This document shows positions 26,992 through 39,722 of a DNA stretch of 64,000 bases, one piece after another (position 1 is the stretch's first letter; each line of letters starts with the position of its first letter). The notes beneath the pieces were generated by a model, which did no database searches, was not told the origin of the DNA, and saw nothing but the letters and a program-made list of their open reading frames with translations. Made by a program: the position numbers and the translations under genes. The stretch is from Tetradesmus obliquus (lineage: Eukaryota > Chlorophyta > Chlorophyceae > Sphaeropleales > Scenedesmaceae), in assembly GCA_030272155.1 (NCBI GenBank), contig CP126192.1, positions 3,692,501-3,756,500 of the forward strand. Direction: 5' to 3'.

Positions 26992-28571
26992 TCAGGCGAC
27001 GGCTGCCAGGTCGCGCGCGGGCAGCACCTGCGGCTTTGCGATGATGGCGTCCACCAGGCCGTACTCAATGGCCTCCTGGGGCGACATGAAGAAATCACGG
27101 TCGGTGTCGCGCGTGATGGTCTCCATGGACTGGCCCGTGAACTGAGCCTGCGGGCGCGGAGATGGGGTGCAAGAAGCAAGGGAACGAGGCAGCACGGCAG
27201 GGGCAGCAAAGCACGCCAGTCAGTGCCAGATGATGCCAGGTAAAAGCTGGTGCAAATGATGACGCGTGGAGGTGCCTGGGAGCGGTGGAAGTTGGTGGGA
27301 TGGTGCCGGCGCTGCACGCAAGCTTGCCTTGCTGCCATGCTCTGATCACGAATGCGCCGGGCCTGGCTGTGCCAGCACCAGCAACGCCAACTTTTCTCCA
27401 GGCGTGCAGCTGGGCAACAGTGGATGGTGCAAACAACAGCACGCAATACAAGTGCCAGCTGCATTGCTTCACACAACATGCTTCACAAGCTTCACAGTAA
27501 TCAGGCCGCAAGCATCAGCAAAGCCACGCACCAGGTAGCCGTTGAGTGTGAGCTTGTGGTGCAGGATCTCGTTGGCCTGGATCTCAATGTCGGTGGCCTG
27601 GCCCTGCGCGCCACCCAGCGGCTGATGGATCATGATGCGGCTGTTGGGCAGGCTGTAGCGCTTGCCCTGCGGCAGCAGCAGCAGCAGAGCAAGAGAGAGA
27701 GGAACATCAAGTGAGCTGAGCATCGCCAATGTTGACGAAGGAATAGTCTGAAGCGCACTGATATACAACTGCCAAGTGGCAATGCGGGCCTTGCCAGGTC
27801 AAGAGTACACTACTTGTACACCAGGTCAAGAGAAATGCCGCTCTCAATCAGCACTGGCTATTCAGCAACGTCTGCGGAGCCTGTTCAGTGACGCCGAGTC
27901 CCACCTGCTGCCCTGACGCCAGCAGGAATGCTCCCATGGATGCTGCCAGGCCGATGCACACGGTGCTCACGTCAGGCCTGATGTGGCGCATCGTGTCAAA
28001 CACAGCCATGCCTGCAATGGCAGCGCAGCGACGCGGGTGGAGTGCGGTTGCAAGCGAGGTGCAACAAGTGTCAGCAACAGCAGACGGTGCGGCTGGGCTG
28101 AATGCATGTATAGGCTGTGGCGGGGATATATGATGTTGGCTGGCAGATTAAAGGCCAGGACTAACTACTTCGTGCGGCCCGGGAAAGCCTTTTGCCAGCA
28201 TCTTGAGACTGCAGTTCCCGAAGGACAAGGGCAGTCTTCACGCCTTGGTCAAGCAAGCGGCATAGACCGGGCACACGTGCATGGAAACCAGGGTAGCTGT
28301 GGCAGCACAGCTGCACTGCCCAACACAATGACAAGTCAGCGCCATGACAGTGCCCCACCGGCGACTTCAACCGAAGGACAGCCACGGCTAATGCTGCTGC
28401 TGCTGCTGCTGCTGCAGTGCTGTGCCTCACCTGCTGTGACGCTGCCTCCTGGGCTGTTGACGTACATGGTGATGTCCTTGGTCTGATCAGCAGAGTCCAG
28501 GTACAGCAGCTGCGCCACGATCAGGTTGGCCATGTCATCGTCAACAGGGCCACCCATGCGCACAATCCTCT

Positions 28572-28603
<32 letters not shown>

Positions 28604-29801
28604 CAGCGATGCAGGGGCATGAGCTGCAGCGCGTTGGCATTGGCAGCGGCAGCGGCCTGCAGCTGCTTAACCTGCAGCTGCTGAACCTGCAGCTGCAGCA
28701 ACATGGCCGAGACCAGGTGCAGCCGTGCTGGCACTCCACTGTCTCAACTGCTGCTGTGGCCTTCGAACAGCACTTGAACTAAGTGACGTGCTATGCTGCT
28801 ACTGCTGCTCACCTGCTGAAACAGCTGCGAACTATGCAAGCGCTCAATGTGTTTGTGGCGTGCTATGCTGCTGCTGCTGACCTGCTGAGGCAGCTGCAAC
28901 CTCTGCAAGTGCTCAATGAGTTTGTGCCTTGCTACGCTGCTGCTGCTCACCTGCTGGAACAGCTGCGACACCACAGACTGGAAGCGCTCCACCACCAGGG
29001 GGTTGGGGGGTGGCGGGCCCTGGTTGGCTGTGATGACGGGCTGCCGGCTCTTGGAGCTCATCTCCATCCTGCAAGCCAACATTTCATGTTGGAATGGCCA
29101 CGCCCGCATCAACTGTGTCATTGCAGCTGCATTTTAATTTGCATACAGCTGCACCTGTGATGCTGATTGCGCAGCTGCTTCTGCGGTTGCTTTAGGCTGT
29201 GGGAGGCTGCATGGCGGGTGAAGACAGACTGCCAACAGCAAGCCACTGGGGTGGGCCGCACACGGACACACAGCAGCTGTGTTTGCTTTATTTACACAGC
29301 AGCTGACACTGTTGCTCATGGGTGTGATGCATGCAGCTTTGCAGTTCACGCGGCAGCAGCTGCCTGCAGTGCCGCTTGTGCCCCAGCCTGCTGTGGTTGC
29401 TGCTGCTTCCAGTACTGCTTGCCTGATTTCTGATGAAGGGGTCCACAGCTGTGGTGGGTTGCTCTGCCTGTCAAACCAAGTCAAAACAAAGGTCACAGTG
29501 ATCAGATGAGCCTTCCAAGGAAGCACACAGAAAGCAACAAAGCAGAGGCCAAGACAGAACCGTGCCAAGCTACTGAGCTGATGCACTCCCAGCACTCATT
29601 GGACGCACACGACAAGCGAATACAATTTATAGTCTGTAGTAAGTCAAGATCATGCGTATGCGCAATGCACAGCTGCGATCTGCGAAAGCCCACCACCACC
29701 CACCTAGCTGCCTGCACTGTCAGCTGCACGCGGCGCCTGCATGACTGGGGCCGTGTTGCAGCAGCCCGAGAGCTGCTGCACTGCAGTGAACTCGTGGCCA
29801 T
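26992..29801 (-). CDS. CLPP5: Plastid Clp protease proteolytic subunit CLPP5
   Basis: Serine protease subunit of the stromal ClpP/R core, which degrades proteins unfolded by ClpC-type chaperones. Exons on the minus strand: 29704-29801, 28951-29068, 28431-28569, 27905-28011, 27532-27666, 26992-27147. They close to 250 residues. The N-terminus from the ATG at 29801 ([14 protein letters not shown], Arg-rich after it) looks like a chloroplast transit peptide. Then follow [40 protein letters not shown] and [12 protein letters not shown]. The catalytic Ser is in GLAASMGAF, His in [14 protein letters not shown] and Asp in [10 protein letters not shown], so it is a catalytic ClpP and not a ClpR. It matches the CLPP5 class better than CLPP3/4/6 as I recall those sequences. 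The donor of exon 2 lies in a threefold tandem repeat. Confidence 0.95.
28573..28602 (-). repeat. (CTG)10 tract ending in a CLPP5 3' splice site
   Basis: Ten CAG units on the plus strand. Read on the minus strand, the CTG run leads directly into the CTGCAG acceptor of exon 3, so the repeat occupies the place of the polypyrimidine tract. Confidence 0.95.
28786..28970 (-). repeat. 69-bp tandem repeat carrying three copies of the CLPP5 exon-2 splice donor
   Basis: The end of exon 2 and the start of intron 2 are present three times with a 69-bp period. The possible donors on the minus strand lie next to 28950 (CAG|GTGAGC), 28881 (CAG|GTCAGC) and 28812 (CAG|GTGAGC). The reading frame stays open through all three copies, because 69 nt is 23 codons. 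Confidence 0.9.
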
Positions 29802-30098
29802 GCCTCTGCTGCTGCTGTTCACTGCTGCTGCTGCTGCCCGTCAAAGCAGGTCGTGTTCCGTCCTCGTTTCAAATGTATGTCCTGTCTCAATAATCTTGCA
29901 AGTATTTAGACGCGTATGTGGCTACACTGCTTTTCCCTTCGCGCAAATGACAAGTCAGGCAGGTCTTGTACGTCCACCCGCTTTAATCACGATCGCAGCA
30001 GGGATTGCTGCCCACACTTACATCTGTAGGGCTATACCTCAGATACCTACGTAACGCACGCTTTGGGCTAGCGTTTCCATTGCCCAGACGGTGGAGCC
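29802..30098. promoter_or_regulatory. Divergent promoter region, CLPP5 / importin
   Basis: Only 297 bp separate the two start codons, which point away from each other, so the promoters and 5' UTRs of both genes must lie here. No clear TATA box or shared motif was identified by eye. Confidence 0.6.
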
Positions 30099-33000
30099 AT
30101 GGCAGCAGACTTTGAAGCCATTTTGACTGCGCTGCTGTCCACCGACAATCAGGTACTTGCGACGCACTGTTGTAGCCACTGATTGCGTTCTTTGCCCTTG
30201 TTTAAGCCGTCTGGTGCTTGCAACGGCTGCTGTTTATGACTGCCCTAGCACACAGTGCTGTTGCTGGCCACCCTCACTGCCGCTGCTGCTGCTGCCTGTG
30301 ACTACCTCTACATCGCTGTTCCTGTTTCCAGGTCCGCAAGCAGGCTGAGGAAGCCGTTCAGCATGTCGCCAGCCGGCCAGAGGTGGTCGCAGAGATGCTG
30401 CAGCATGTGCAGCATGCTGCCAACCCTGAAGTGCGCCAGCTGGCAGCAGTGCTGCTGCGCAAGTGGGTGCCCCGCCACTGGGCAAAGCTGCCTGCAGAGG
30501 TGCGGCATGCAGCTGGCTGTTCTGCTGCTGGCGCCGGCTGAGCAGCAGTCAGGCTGACAGCAATGGCGTCGACATGTGCAGCCAGCCAGCAACTTTCCAC
30601 GGCTCAGCAGCTGTGATAGCACCGGCATAGGCTAGTTTTCACTGCTCGCTGCAGCACAGCGCCGCAGCACTTGATAGCATAGCAGTGTGGCTGTGCTGCA
30701 TCTGCGGCTGCGCCTGCAGGCTCGCCCGTTCCAGCAATCTACAGCAGCTGGTGAGACACCAGGCCTCTGCCTCTATACTTAACAGCACACGCATGACATG
30801 CCCATGCCTTCATGAGCAATAATCCGCCCCGCAGGTCAAGTCGGGCGCGCAGCAGGTGCTACTAGAGCGCATCGCTCACGAGCCGGTACACAGCGTGCGG
30901 CGTGCGCTGGCAGATGTCGTTGCCGCCACTGCTCGGCTGACTGTGCCTGAGGGCCAGTGGCCTGGCCTGATGGACTTCCTGCACCAGTGCAGCAGAGCAG
31001 ACAGTGCAGACCACAGGGAGGTCGGTCTGCTGCTGTTTGCGGCGCTGTTTGAGACAATTGGTGGGTGGCTGGCGGCTCGTCGCTTGTCAGGTGCCAGCAG
31101 TGTGATGTTGTGCTGCTGCTGCTGCTACCAGGTGGCTAGCACGGCATGTATGCATCTTCTGCCTGTCAGCTTGCGTGGCACCAACTCTTCTTTGACAGCA
31201 GTCTCTTTGCCGCTTCTGCTGCGCCTGTCTGTTGTGCTGTGCAGGCGTCCACCTGCAGCCGCATGTGCCAGCCATCCTGCAAGCTCTGGCAGCTGGCGCA
31301 GGCCACCCCAGTGCAGCAGTGCAGGCTGCCGCGCTGTCTGCTGTCGAGCCGCTGCTGCCGTTCATCATGGATGCACACGTGCCTGCATTCCACAGCCTGC
31401 TGGGTGCGCTGCTGCCGTGTGCGCATGCGGCGCTGGCTGCAGGCAATGAGGAGCTGCTGGTGCAGCTGTGCCAGGTGTGTGTCAACAGTGAGGTCGCAGC
31501 TGCGGAAAATGCCCGCAAGTTATCTCAAAATGGAAGCATGTTGGCGATGCATCCTGAGAGTCAGCCATTAAAGTGTGTGCGTGGTGGGGCAGCTGTGACC
31601 GCGCAGTGATGCAGGCAATGAGGAGCTGCTGCATCAGCAGCTCCTCAGCTGCATCAGCAGCTGCGCCAGGTGGGATGGCGGCTGCAGGGGACAGCAGAGC
31701 TGTGGCTATGCAGTGTTGGATCCATACAGGCCTGTAGGTGATGGCATATTGCCTTTGGACTGCTTGCAGGAAAGCTTGCAGGGGGAATGTGTTGGGTGGG
31801 CAGGTGACTGCAGGCTGGAATGATGCACAGCAAGAGGACAGGGACAGCACAAGCAGCACATTTCAAGCTGACATTGCTCCTAAGCACGGAAGAAGCGCAA
31901 ATGTGCTGCGGTCTACGAACAACCGCTGCTGCTGCTTGTCTGGCTCTGCTGTCCAGGTGCTGGTTGAGGTGGCGGAGTGCCCTGCGCCGCTGCTGCAGCC
32001 GTGCCTGCAGCAGGTGCTGGAGATGTGCATGACAATCGCCACCAACAAGCAGTTCGAGTCAGACACGAGGGAGCGCGCTCTGCACCTGCTGCACTGGATG
32101 GCCAAGTGAGTGGGCTGTCGCACAGCACTGCATGCAGCGCAAGCAGAGTACGCTTCAACATTTTGGCTCGGCACTGGTTTGCACCAGAGCTTGCTGTGTT
32201 CTGCTGCAAGATGCATGCTGCTGTGATGTCAACTTGGTATGTGTGCCAGTCGCCGGCTTGATCCTGCTTAGCCAAGCGCCACAGCTGATCATCCTTGCCA
32301 GTGCTTCACACGCTGCTTTGAAATGTTATGCAAACTGCACTAAACGCGCTGCAGGTACAAGCCGAAGCAGCTGACGCGCCTCAAGCCGCTGATGCGTGCG
32401 ATTGTGGACGCGCTATGTGAGATGCTGTGCGAGCCCAAGCCAGCAGACTACGACGACGCACAGGAGCTGCCACCCCAGAAAGCTGCCGCACAGGCGCTGG
32501 ACGTGCTGGCGATCGCTGTGGCCAGCCAGCACGTGTTTCCTGCAGTCTGGCAGTTTGCGCAGTGAGTGGCTGCCCGCCTGCTTAGCGACTTCTACAGCAG
32601 CTTGACTACGCTGCAGTTGCCACACATGCAAGACGCCTGGATAGCCATGTATATGCTGCCTTGCTGCCTCAATATCTTAACTTTTCATGTGCTTCTGCAC
32701 TTCTGCCTGCAGGGCTGCTGCCGCGTCCCCTGATCCCAACCGCCGCCTCGCAGCCATGCTGGGCCTAGCCGTCATGGCCGAGGGCTGCGCCGAGCCGCTG
32801 CGCAAGCGGCTGCAGACGGCGCTGCCGCTGGTGCTGTCGCTGCTGTCTGACGGCAGCAGCGAGGTGCGCGGCGCTGCTGCGTTTGCGCTGGGTCAGTTCA
32901 GCGAGTATTTGGTGCCAGATGTGATGCAGCACTACAAGGATGTGATGCCTGCGGTGTTCAGGCTGCTGCGGGACCCTGATCAGGAGGTGCAGGAGCGCGC

Positions 33001-36000
33001 CTGCTACGGTGAGCTGGTGGTGCAGCAGCCTCTTGATAATATTAATACTATGCTAAAGTGACTCTAAGCACTGCTCACAGGACAGCTGTGCTGGCAGCCA
33101 ACATATGGCAGTCGTCGCATGTGTGTGCAGCAGGTGGCTGGGGCATGCCAGCTGCAGCGTTGGCATTCTGCAGGCTCGAGTGCAATTGCATAGACAGCCA
33201 TCCCATGGTGTACAAGCTCACAGTTAACCTCGTTCTGCCCTGCTGCTGCTGCTGCTGCTGCTGCCGCTGTGTGCAGCGCTGGATGCGTTCTGTGAGAGCC
33301 TGGATGCTGCGGAGATCCTGCCCTACATGCCGCAGCTGATATCCGAGCTGCTGCAGGTGTTGCAAATGGGGCGGCCGGGCGTGCAGGAGATGGCGCTCAG
33401 CGCAGTCAGCAGCATTGCAGCAGCAGCAGAGCAGGCCTTCCAGCCATACACAGGTAGGGCTGCACACGTTGAATGTGTTGCAGCAGTGCAGATTTTCATT
33501 CTCTCGTGGTTTAAACAAGGTATCCAGGGGTCACAGGGGCCATGCTTGACCTGGAGTTTGAGTCTCAGCTGCAGGTGTACTATGTGCATACTTGCATCAG
33601 TACAGCGTTTGCAATCACGCACTTAAAACCCGCTCCTTCTTACTGTCTCTGAGTCATGTCTGCTCCGTCCGCTGGCTGTGTTGCGCTTGCCGCCTGCAGC
33701 TCAGATGCTGCCTGTGCTGCAGCACTTCATGCAGCACCCTGGCAAGGAGCACCTGCTGTGCCGCTGCAGGGCTATTGAGGCGGCAGGCATCATCGTGTCG
33801 AGCCTGGGGGCAAAAGACCCTGTCATTGGGCCACACATAGCACCCATGATGGAGGCGGTTCTTGCAGGTGTGTGCGCTGTTGTGGCAGGCGGAAGGACCA
33901 GGCACTGCTGACACCGCAGCATAAGGCAGGCCTGTTGTGTTGGGACCCCTTTGTACTGCTTACAGCTGTTTCTGATCCAGCAGCAACTTTATATAACATA
34001 TGCCCTGCTGATTCAAGTTGTTGTAGCTGGTGACTGATGTTGTACTCTGCCTTGTGCCACGTGTTCCTGCAGGCTATGCCGCTGCAGACAGCTCTGAACT
34101 GCGCGAGTACTCCCACACCATGTTTGGCAATGTAGCTAGGGCCCTGGGCGAGGGCTTTGCGCCATACCTGGGCCACGTGGTGGGCCTGGCGTATGCCTCC
34201 TGCAGGCAGGAGGATGGCGCAGAGTTTGTTGGTGATGTCAGCAGCGAGAGTGACGGGGACGAGGATCTGGGCAGTGATGAGAGCAGCGATGAGGAGGGTG
34301 GTGGCCGCAACTTCAACGTGCGAACAGGTATGCTGGGCGGGGTGGGTTGGCAGTATAGAGCAAATTGGATTCACAGGCAGAGGCTGAACATACCTGCTGG
34401 TTCACAGCTTCTTTTACACAGCACTAGGGCTTGTCTCCCTGCAGGACTATGCCCTGCAGAAGCTGCCCTGAAGTTGACTGCGGTGGTCAGCAAAACTTTA
34501 GCCATGCAAACATGCAAATGCAAACGCACACAGCAGCAGCAGCTGGACAGTGGGCGGCAGCTAACAGACACCTGCCAAACTTCATGATGCGGTGCTTTGC
34601 TGCTGCTGGCAGGTGTCATGGATGAGAAGGCATCCGCAACAGCAGCGCTGGGCTGGTATGCAGAGGCGTGCCCGCGCGCCTTCATGCCATATGCAGAGGA
34701 ATGCCTGCAAGTGCTGACCACCATGTCAGAGTACTGGCATGAGGAGGCGCGTGCAGCAGCGTTCGACAGCTTGCAAAAGCTGGCGCTAGCAGCACACAGC
34801 GCCTTCCCGCCTGCGGGTGGGGAGCCTGTCGTGCTGTCTCAGCAGACGCAGGTGCTGAGTGAGCAGGTGCTTCCGCTGCTGATCAGCTGCGTGGAAGAGG
34901 ACTGCAGCAAGCCTGCTGTTGCTGCGGCTGCTGCTGCGCTGGCGCAGCTGCTGAAGCAGCTGGGGCGCGGCGCTGTGGGGCCAACGTTCTTGGAAGGTGC
35001 CTCTAACATGGCGCAGCTGGTGCTGCAGAACAAGGCAGTGTGCCAGGTGAGAAGGGACTAGGAGCTGCAACATGAGCTTGCAGGAGGTTGCCGGCACGCA
35101 CGTCCATGGGTTAGCTTGTGCTGTACGACTGGCTGTGGTAGTTGCGCTGCATCGCCAGGGGTGGACTCAGCAGCAGCTGCTTGCGCATGCAAAGCTATAA
35201 TGGCATGACAACTTTCAGCGGCGCCTAGCTCCCACGGTGCCGCTGTGTTCTCAGCATGCCACAGCACACACCACGCCTGTTTTGTTGCCCCGCTGCTGAC
35301 ACATCCATTCCAGCAGCAGGGCTGGTTGAGCAGGCAACAGCTCCAGGGATCACAGGTGATCAACGTAAGCTGCCACCACAAACACAGCTAGCTCATAGCC
35401 TGCTAGCAATCTGTCTCTGTGCTGTTGAGCCACGCGGCCTGGCCGTGTCATTGGTTGACTTCTGTGTGCCTGTCTGTGCATGCATATGCTTGCAGGAAGT
35501 TGAGGATGATGACGAGGATGACGCAGTTGATGACGAGGACGTAGCAGCAGAGGATGAGGAGCTGCTGGGCGCTGCAGCAGACCTGCTGCCTGCCCTAGCA
35601 GCGAGTATGGGTCCAGACGCATACGCAGCAGTGTTCCTCAGCTTACATGCAGAGCCGCTGCTGGCGCGGTTGCGGCCGCAGCAGCCTGCTGCGCTGCGTG
35701 CTATTGCTGCTGGTGCTGCTGCAGAGGTGGCTGAGTCGCTGGGGCCCAGGATTGCCGCTGTTGTTGAGCCGCTGATGACGCTGATGCTGCGGGAGCTGCA
35801 GACAGAGGTATGGCATGACTTAGGTGTAAGCAGCATTTCCACGATGTATGCTGTGTTCTTGAAGGCGTAACTAGCAGGCACAGTAACAAGCATGGAAAGT
35901 AGGCACGGGCTTTCATGCTGCAGCACCTTTCGCTTTAGTCCCATCCTTGCACAGGTCTATGCTCTCAACTGCTGCCAGCACGTCACCTGGGAGACATTCC

Positions 36001-37060
36001 TGGCGCCATCTTGCTGCACCTTTGTGCTTACAGGACGACATCAACCGCCAGAATGCTGCTTTCTGTGCTGGGCTGCTGGTAGAGGCAAGCCCAGAGAAGG
36101 CAGCACAGCAGGTGATGCCCCTGCTGGCAGCGCTGCACAACATGTTTCGGCCGGAGGAGGCAGCTGGGGCTCGTGACAACGCAGTTGGCGCTGTCGGCCG
36201 CATCCTGTCATCATCTCCGCCAGGAGCGCTGCCGCTGGGGCAGGTGCTGCCAGTGCTGCTGGGAGCGCTGCCGCTGAAGGTGCGATTCCGGAAGCAGGCT
36301 AGGGGTTCATCTCGCCACATGATTGATAGCGTGTTTGCAGGAACCAATGTAGTTGTCAGAGCAGTACATGAAGCACAGCGCATGGTAAACAGGCACTGCA
36401 CAGGCTTCTGGCTGCGGTGTTGACTGCTGTTTGTGATGCTCCTGCAGGAAGACTTGAGTGAAACCACCCCAGCTGTCGGTGCGCTGTGCAAGCTGCTGCT
36501 GTCAGACCAACTGCCGGAGATCCAGCAGTTTGTGCCGCAAATCGTGCAGGTGGGTGCCCAGGCTGGCAACATGAACAATGTAGGAACTAGAGATGATTAT
36601 TGAATCTTGTGCGTCTTTCACACGCACGCAATTGCATGCAGGTATTGCTTGTCCTCGGCCCAGGTGGTGTGATCACCTACTGGATCGGCTGTAGATGAAC
36701 ATGTGACCAAGTTGTCTGCTTGCCAGCCGGCATAATTTGTGCCTTGTGGTAGCTGCTGACAGGAGAGGATGGTTCTCTTCCTGCAATGGGCTGGTGCCCA
36801 CCAACCATAATCGGCCAAGTTCATGGGCACAGAGATATCAAACTGCAACTCCGCGCATATTGACGACCTGGTTTGCTGACTGTGCACTGCAGGTGTTTGG
36901 TCAGGTGGCAGTGCAGATAGCTGCCCCGACTGAAGCCAGAGTTGGCGTTGCACGGACACTTGTGAACATGCAGGCGAAGTACCACGAGCAGATGGCACCA
37001 CTACTGGCTCAGCTACCACAGGAGCAGCAGGCCGCGCTGCAGATGCTGGTCAGCAGCTAG
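30099..37060 (+). CDS. Importin-4 / Kap123-type karyopherin (importin beta family)
   Basis: Nuclear transport receptor that binds cargo such as ribosomal proteins and histones and is released by Ran-GTP. Fifteen exons: 30099-30152, 30332-30499, 30835-31060, 31245-31474, 31957-32105, 32355-32561, 32713-33008, 33277-33453, 33700-33867, 34073-34327, 34613-35046, 35496-35807, 36034-36279, 36448-36549, 36893-37060. The phases agree and sum to 1,063 residues, close to the family's ~1,080-1,110. HEAT repeats run throughout. The importin-N region is near the start (MAADFEAILTALLSTDNQVR, then LAAVLLRKWVPRHW); further hallmarks are EVRGAAAFALGQFSEYL and RDPDQEVQERACYALDAFCE. Acidic loops lie at the end of exon 10 (SSESDGDEDLGSDESSDEE) and the start of exon 12, as expected for Ran- and cargo-contacting loops. 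Confidence 0.92.
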
Positions 37061-37211
37061 TTGGCAGGCCTTGCAGCAGCGAAGACAGATCGCCTGCCTG
37101 CTTTTCGACTGTTCAGCAAGTAAATTGTGATGTGACCGTCAGTTCTGAGGTGTGGCGGGAACGCCTTCATTACCTGGCGCGAGTGTTATGAACTGCAAAC
37201 CCTCTGGCTTC

Positions 37212-37216
37212 TGTAA
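37212..37216 (+). promoter_or_regulatory. Candidate poly(A) signal of the importin gene
   Basis: TGTAA 152 nt after the importin stop codon. Confidence 0.45.
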
Positions 37217-37470
37217 ACCAAACTCAATGTTGAAATGACCCAGCGAGTCATGTGTGCGTGTTTATGTAGGCAACAACGCCGATGCCACTAGCCTTTCAAG
37301 CAACAATTCCTGCTGTTGTCACCTGCTTATCACTCCCTCGCCAAAGCACGCCTCACAAACCACACTATAATAGACAGCATAGTAAACTCACAATTACTAC
37401 AGGCTTCCTGTTGAGGAGCGCGAGGCCAACATTCAACAATTCCAGTATTCCCCAGCCACAGCAAACGCCC

Positions 37471-37915
37471 ATGGAGCCGATTGCTGAGAAGCCCGGCGTG
37501 ACGTTTGCCCCTAAAGTTGGACAAGCGAATGCCGGTAAACTACGTAGCTCGAAGGATGAGGTCAGCATCGCCAAAAAACAGCTGGAGGAGAAGGTAGGGT
37601 GCACATCAATCATCAGCAACAAGGCTGACCATTTCACAGCAATGGGCAGCGCATGGAGCGCTCAAAGTACATACGTAGTCTACAGGAGATGACTGCCATT
37701 GCAGCCTGTGCTTAACCTATGGCTGTGTGACTTTGTCCCAAATTGCCTGTCAACAGGAGGACCCAACAGAAGAGGAAATTGACGCTGAGCTGCTGCTGGC
37801 GCGTACCTCCAACAACTCCAAGCGCTCCCTGCAGCGCAGCTTTGGTTTTCGCAGCAAGAAAGAGATTGCAGTTGCACTTCCAGGCACTGGCACATCAACG
37901 GGCATGCAGAAGTAA
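37471..37915 (+). CDS. Small unknown protein, two exons
   Basis: Exons 37471-37593 and 37757-37915 join in phase to 93 residues. Not recognised. It starts MEPIAEKPGVTFAPKVGQ, has a Lys/Glu-rich centre (SIAKKQLEEK, EEEIDAELLLA) that could form a short helix, and ends with a basic segment (SKRSLQRSFGFRSKKEIA) and a Gly/Thr tail. The splice sites (AAG|GTAGGG and CAACAG|GAG) are good. The frame is also open upstream of the ATG, so a longer N-terminus is possible. Confidence 0.5.
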
Positions 37916-39722
37916 ACGGTCATTGACAGCTTGGGGCCTTGGACTCGAATGACTTTGTGGTGTTGCGTTTGCACTGTGCCTTGGCTTGCTAGAGTATTTG
38001 CAATTCTGTGCCAACTTGTGCAGTTGGGCACTGCAGCAATGAGTATGGGTATCCAAGAACATTACTTGAGAAGCGGAATGCCTGCAACATGGGGCCATCA
38101 AACGGCAATGGTGGTAGTACAGTGCAGCTTGCTGTATGACACTGGTACTGTGATCAACAGCAGAAGCCTTTGAAATGAATACTGTTTGCCCTGAAGCTGT
38201 GGGATTGTAGTCATTCTCCTATCACAGACTCATTCAAAATGTCAGCTGGTGCACAATTCTGCAGCAGGTGATGGTTGTGCGGACCATGCTGCAGCAGCTG
38301 CTGCATGGTCTGCAGCTTGTGCAGTGTGAAGCAGCTCACGCCGTTCAATTTAGTCAGCTGCTGGCCAAGCAGTTGCAATGGTTTTAGGCAGGTTTATGTA
38401 CTACTGTACACATCATACCTTAGACAGGTGCTTGCATGCAGGCTTGTGTGTACAACGAGGCACGTGCAGGCAGGACTGCCTTGCCGAAAGGCAGCAGTTG
38501 CAGCAGTCCCCCAAGCACATCACTGATACTGCTCAAGGGCATGGTTGCAAGATACACTGTGAGTTTTATTGGCTCAGAAAATCGAGGCAGCAGCAGCACG
38601 TCCTGCTATGGTGGCTAGCGCACAGTCCAAAGACTGGCATGATTTGTTGCGGCAAACACATTTTCGGCTAGATTCAGGTGGTTGGCGGGGTTGAGCACAC
38701 CATATACATTAGTGCTGGAAGCAGAGCATGCCACGTGCAAAGCGCTTTGGACAATGTGTGTAACACGTGGTGCGTGCATATGTCAGTACCTGCACACAAG
38801 CTGGTACGCAAGTCTGGGCATGGCCCTCCGCCATGGCTGGTTGTCACCTCAAGTTGGTCAGTGACTGTGGGACAGTTCCATCAATCAACCTGCTCTCCAG
38901 GTGTTGCAGTGCCACCTTCCTTGCTTTATTATGTCGTCTCATTGCCTTGCTGGTATTTTTGGACACTGCTGCGCAAACTGCAGCGTGTGCGTGCATCTCC
39001 TGTGTTGCTGTGTTCTCGTGTAATGGTGCTGCTTGCAGGAATGTCGCGCTGCACACACAGGCTGTGTGATAACTCAAAGGGTCGCAGGTGAAGCCTGCTC
39101 TGTCAGAAAATGTGTGGGTAACTTTGGGTGTGTCGTTCCTGACACGGCATGCAGCAATTATGAGGCACCACTAGTGCCTCAGCAGCCTTTCCAAGACTGT
39201 CATGACAGATGAGCAACATGGGCTACTACACATACGATCTAGGCCTGGTGTACACATTCACTGAATCTTCAACGAAACCGAACAACTGACTACCACAGCC
39301 ACATCAGTGTCAACTGGCAGTCATGCAACGCTCTGCAACCTCTCAAGCCTTACTCTAGTAGTCATCGCCACTCTAGCGCACACCTGCCAGGCCATTCACG
39401 CCAAGGTGCAAATCTGAATTGAATGACATGTACATGATGTTTTGAGCCTGCAAGCAGGTGCAAGCGGCTGCTGACGAACTTCAGCCATCCGTGCCGTAAC
39501 TGATTTCCGGGACGTCATGCTGAACTTGCGAACACGGTATCACCCGGTATTTACTGCGTTTGTACACTAGCAGCTTATATCAACTCTGCAACGCGTGGGC
39601 AGCAGCATCAGAGTGTTCTGTTAAATACGTGTGCTGTGTCGGATCACCTGCTGTCCTGCAAACGCAGGTGAACTCAGCGGCTGAGCGCAGCAAGCCTGGT
39701 GAAGTGTGTGTGTGTGTGTGTT
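37916..39722. other. 1.8-kb stretch without a recognised gene
   Basis: Many short ORFs on both strands, none with a domain or consistent splicing. AT content is somewhat higher than in the coding regions. It probably holds the 3' UTR of the small gene and the promoter of the protease. Confidence 0.4.
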
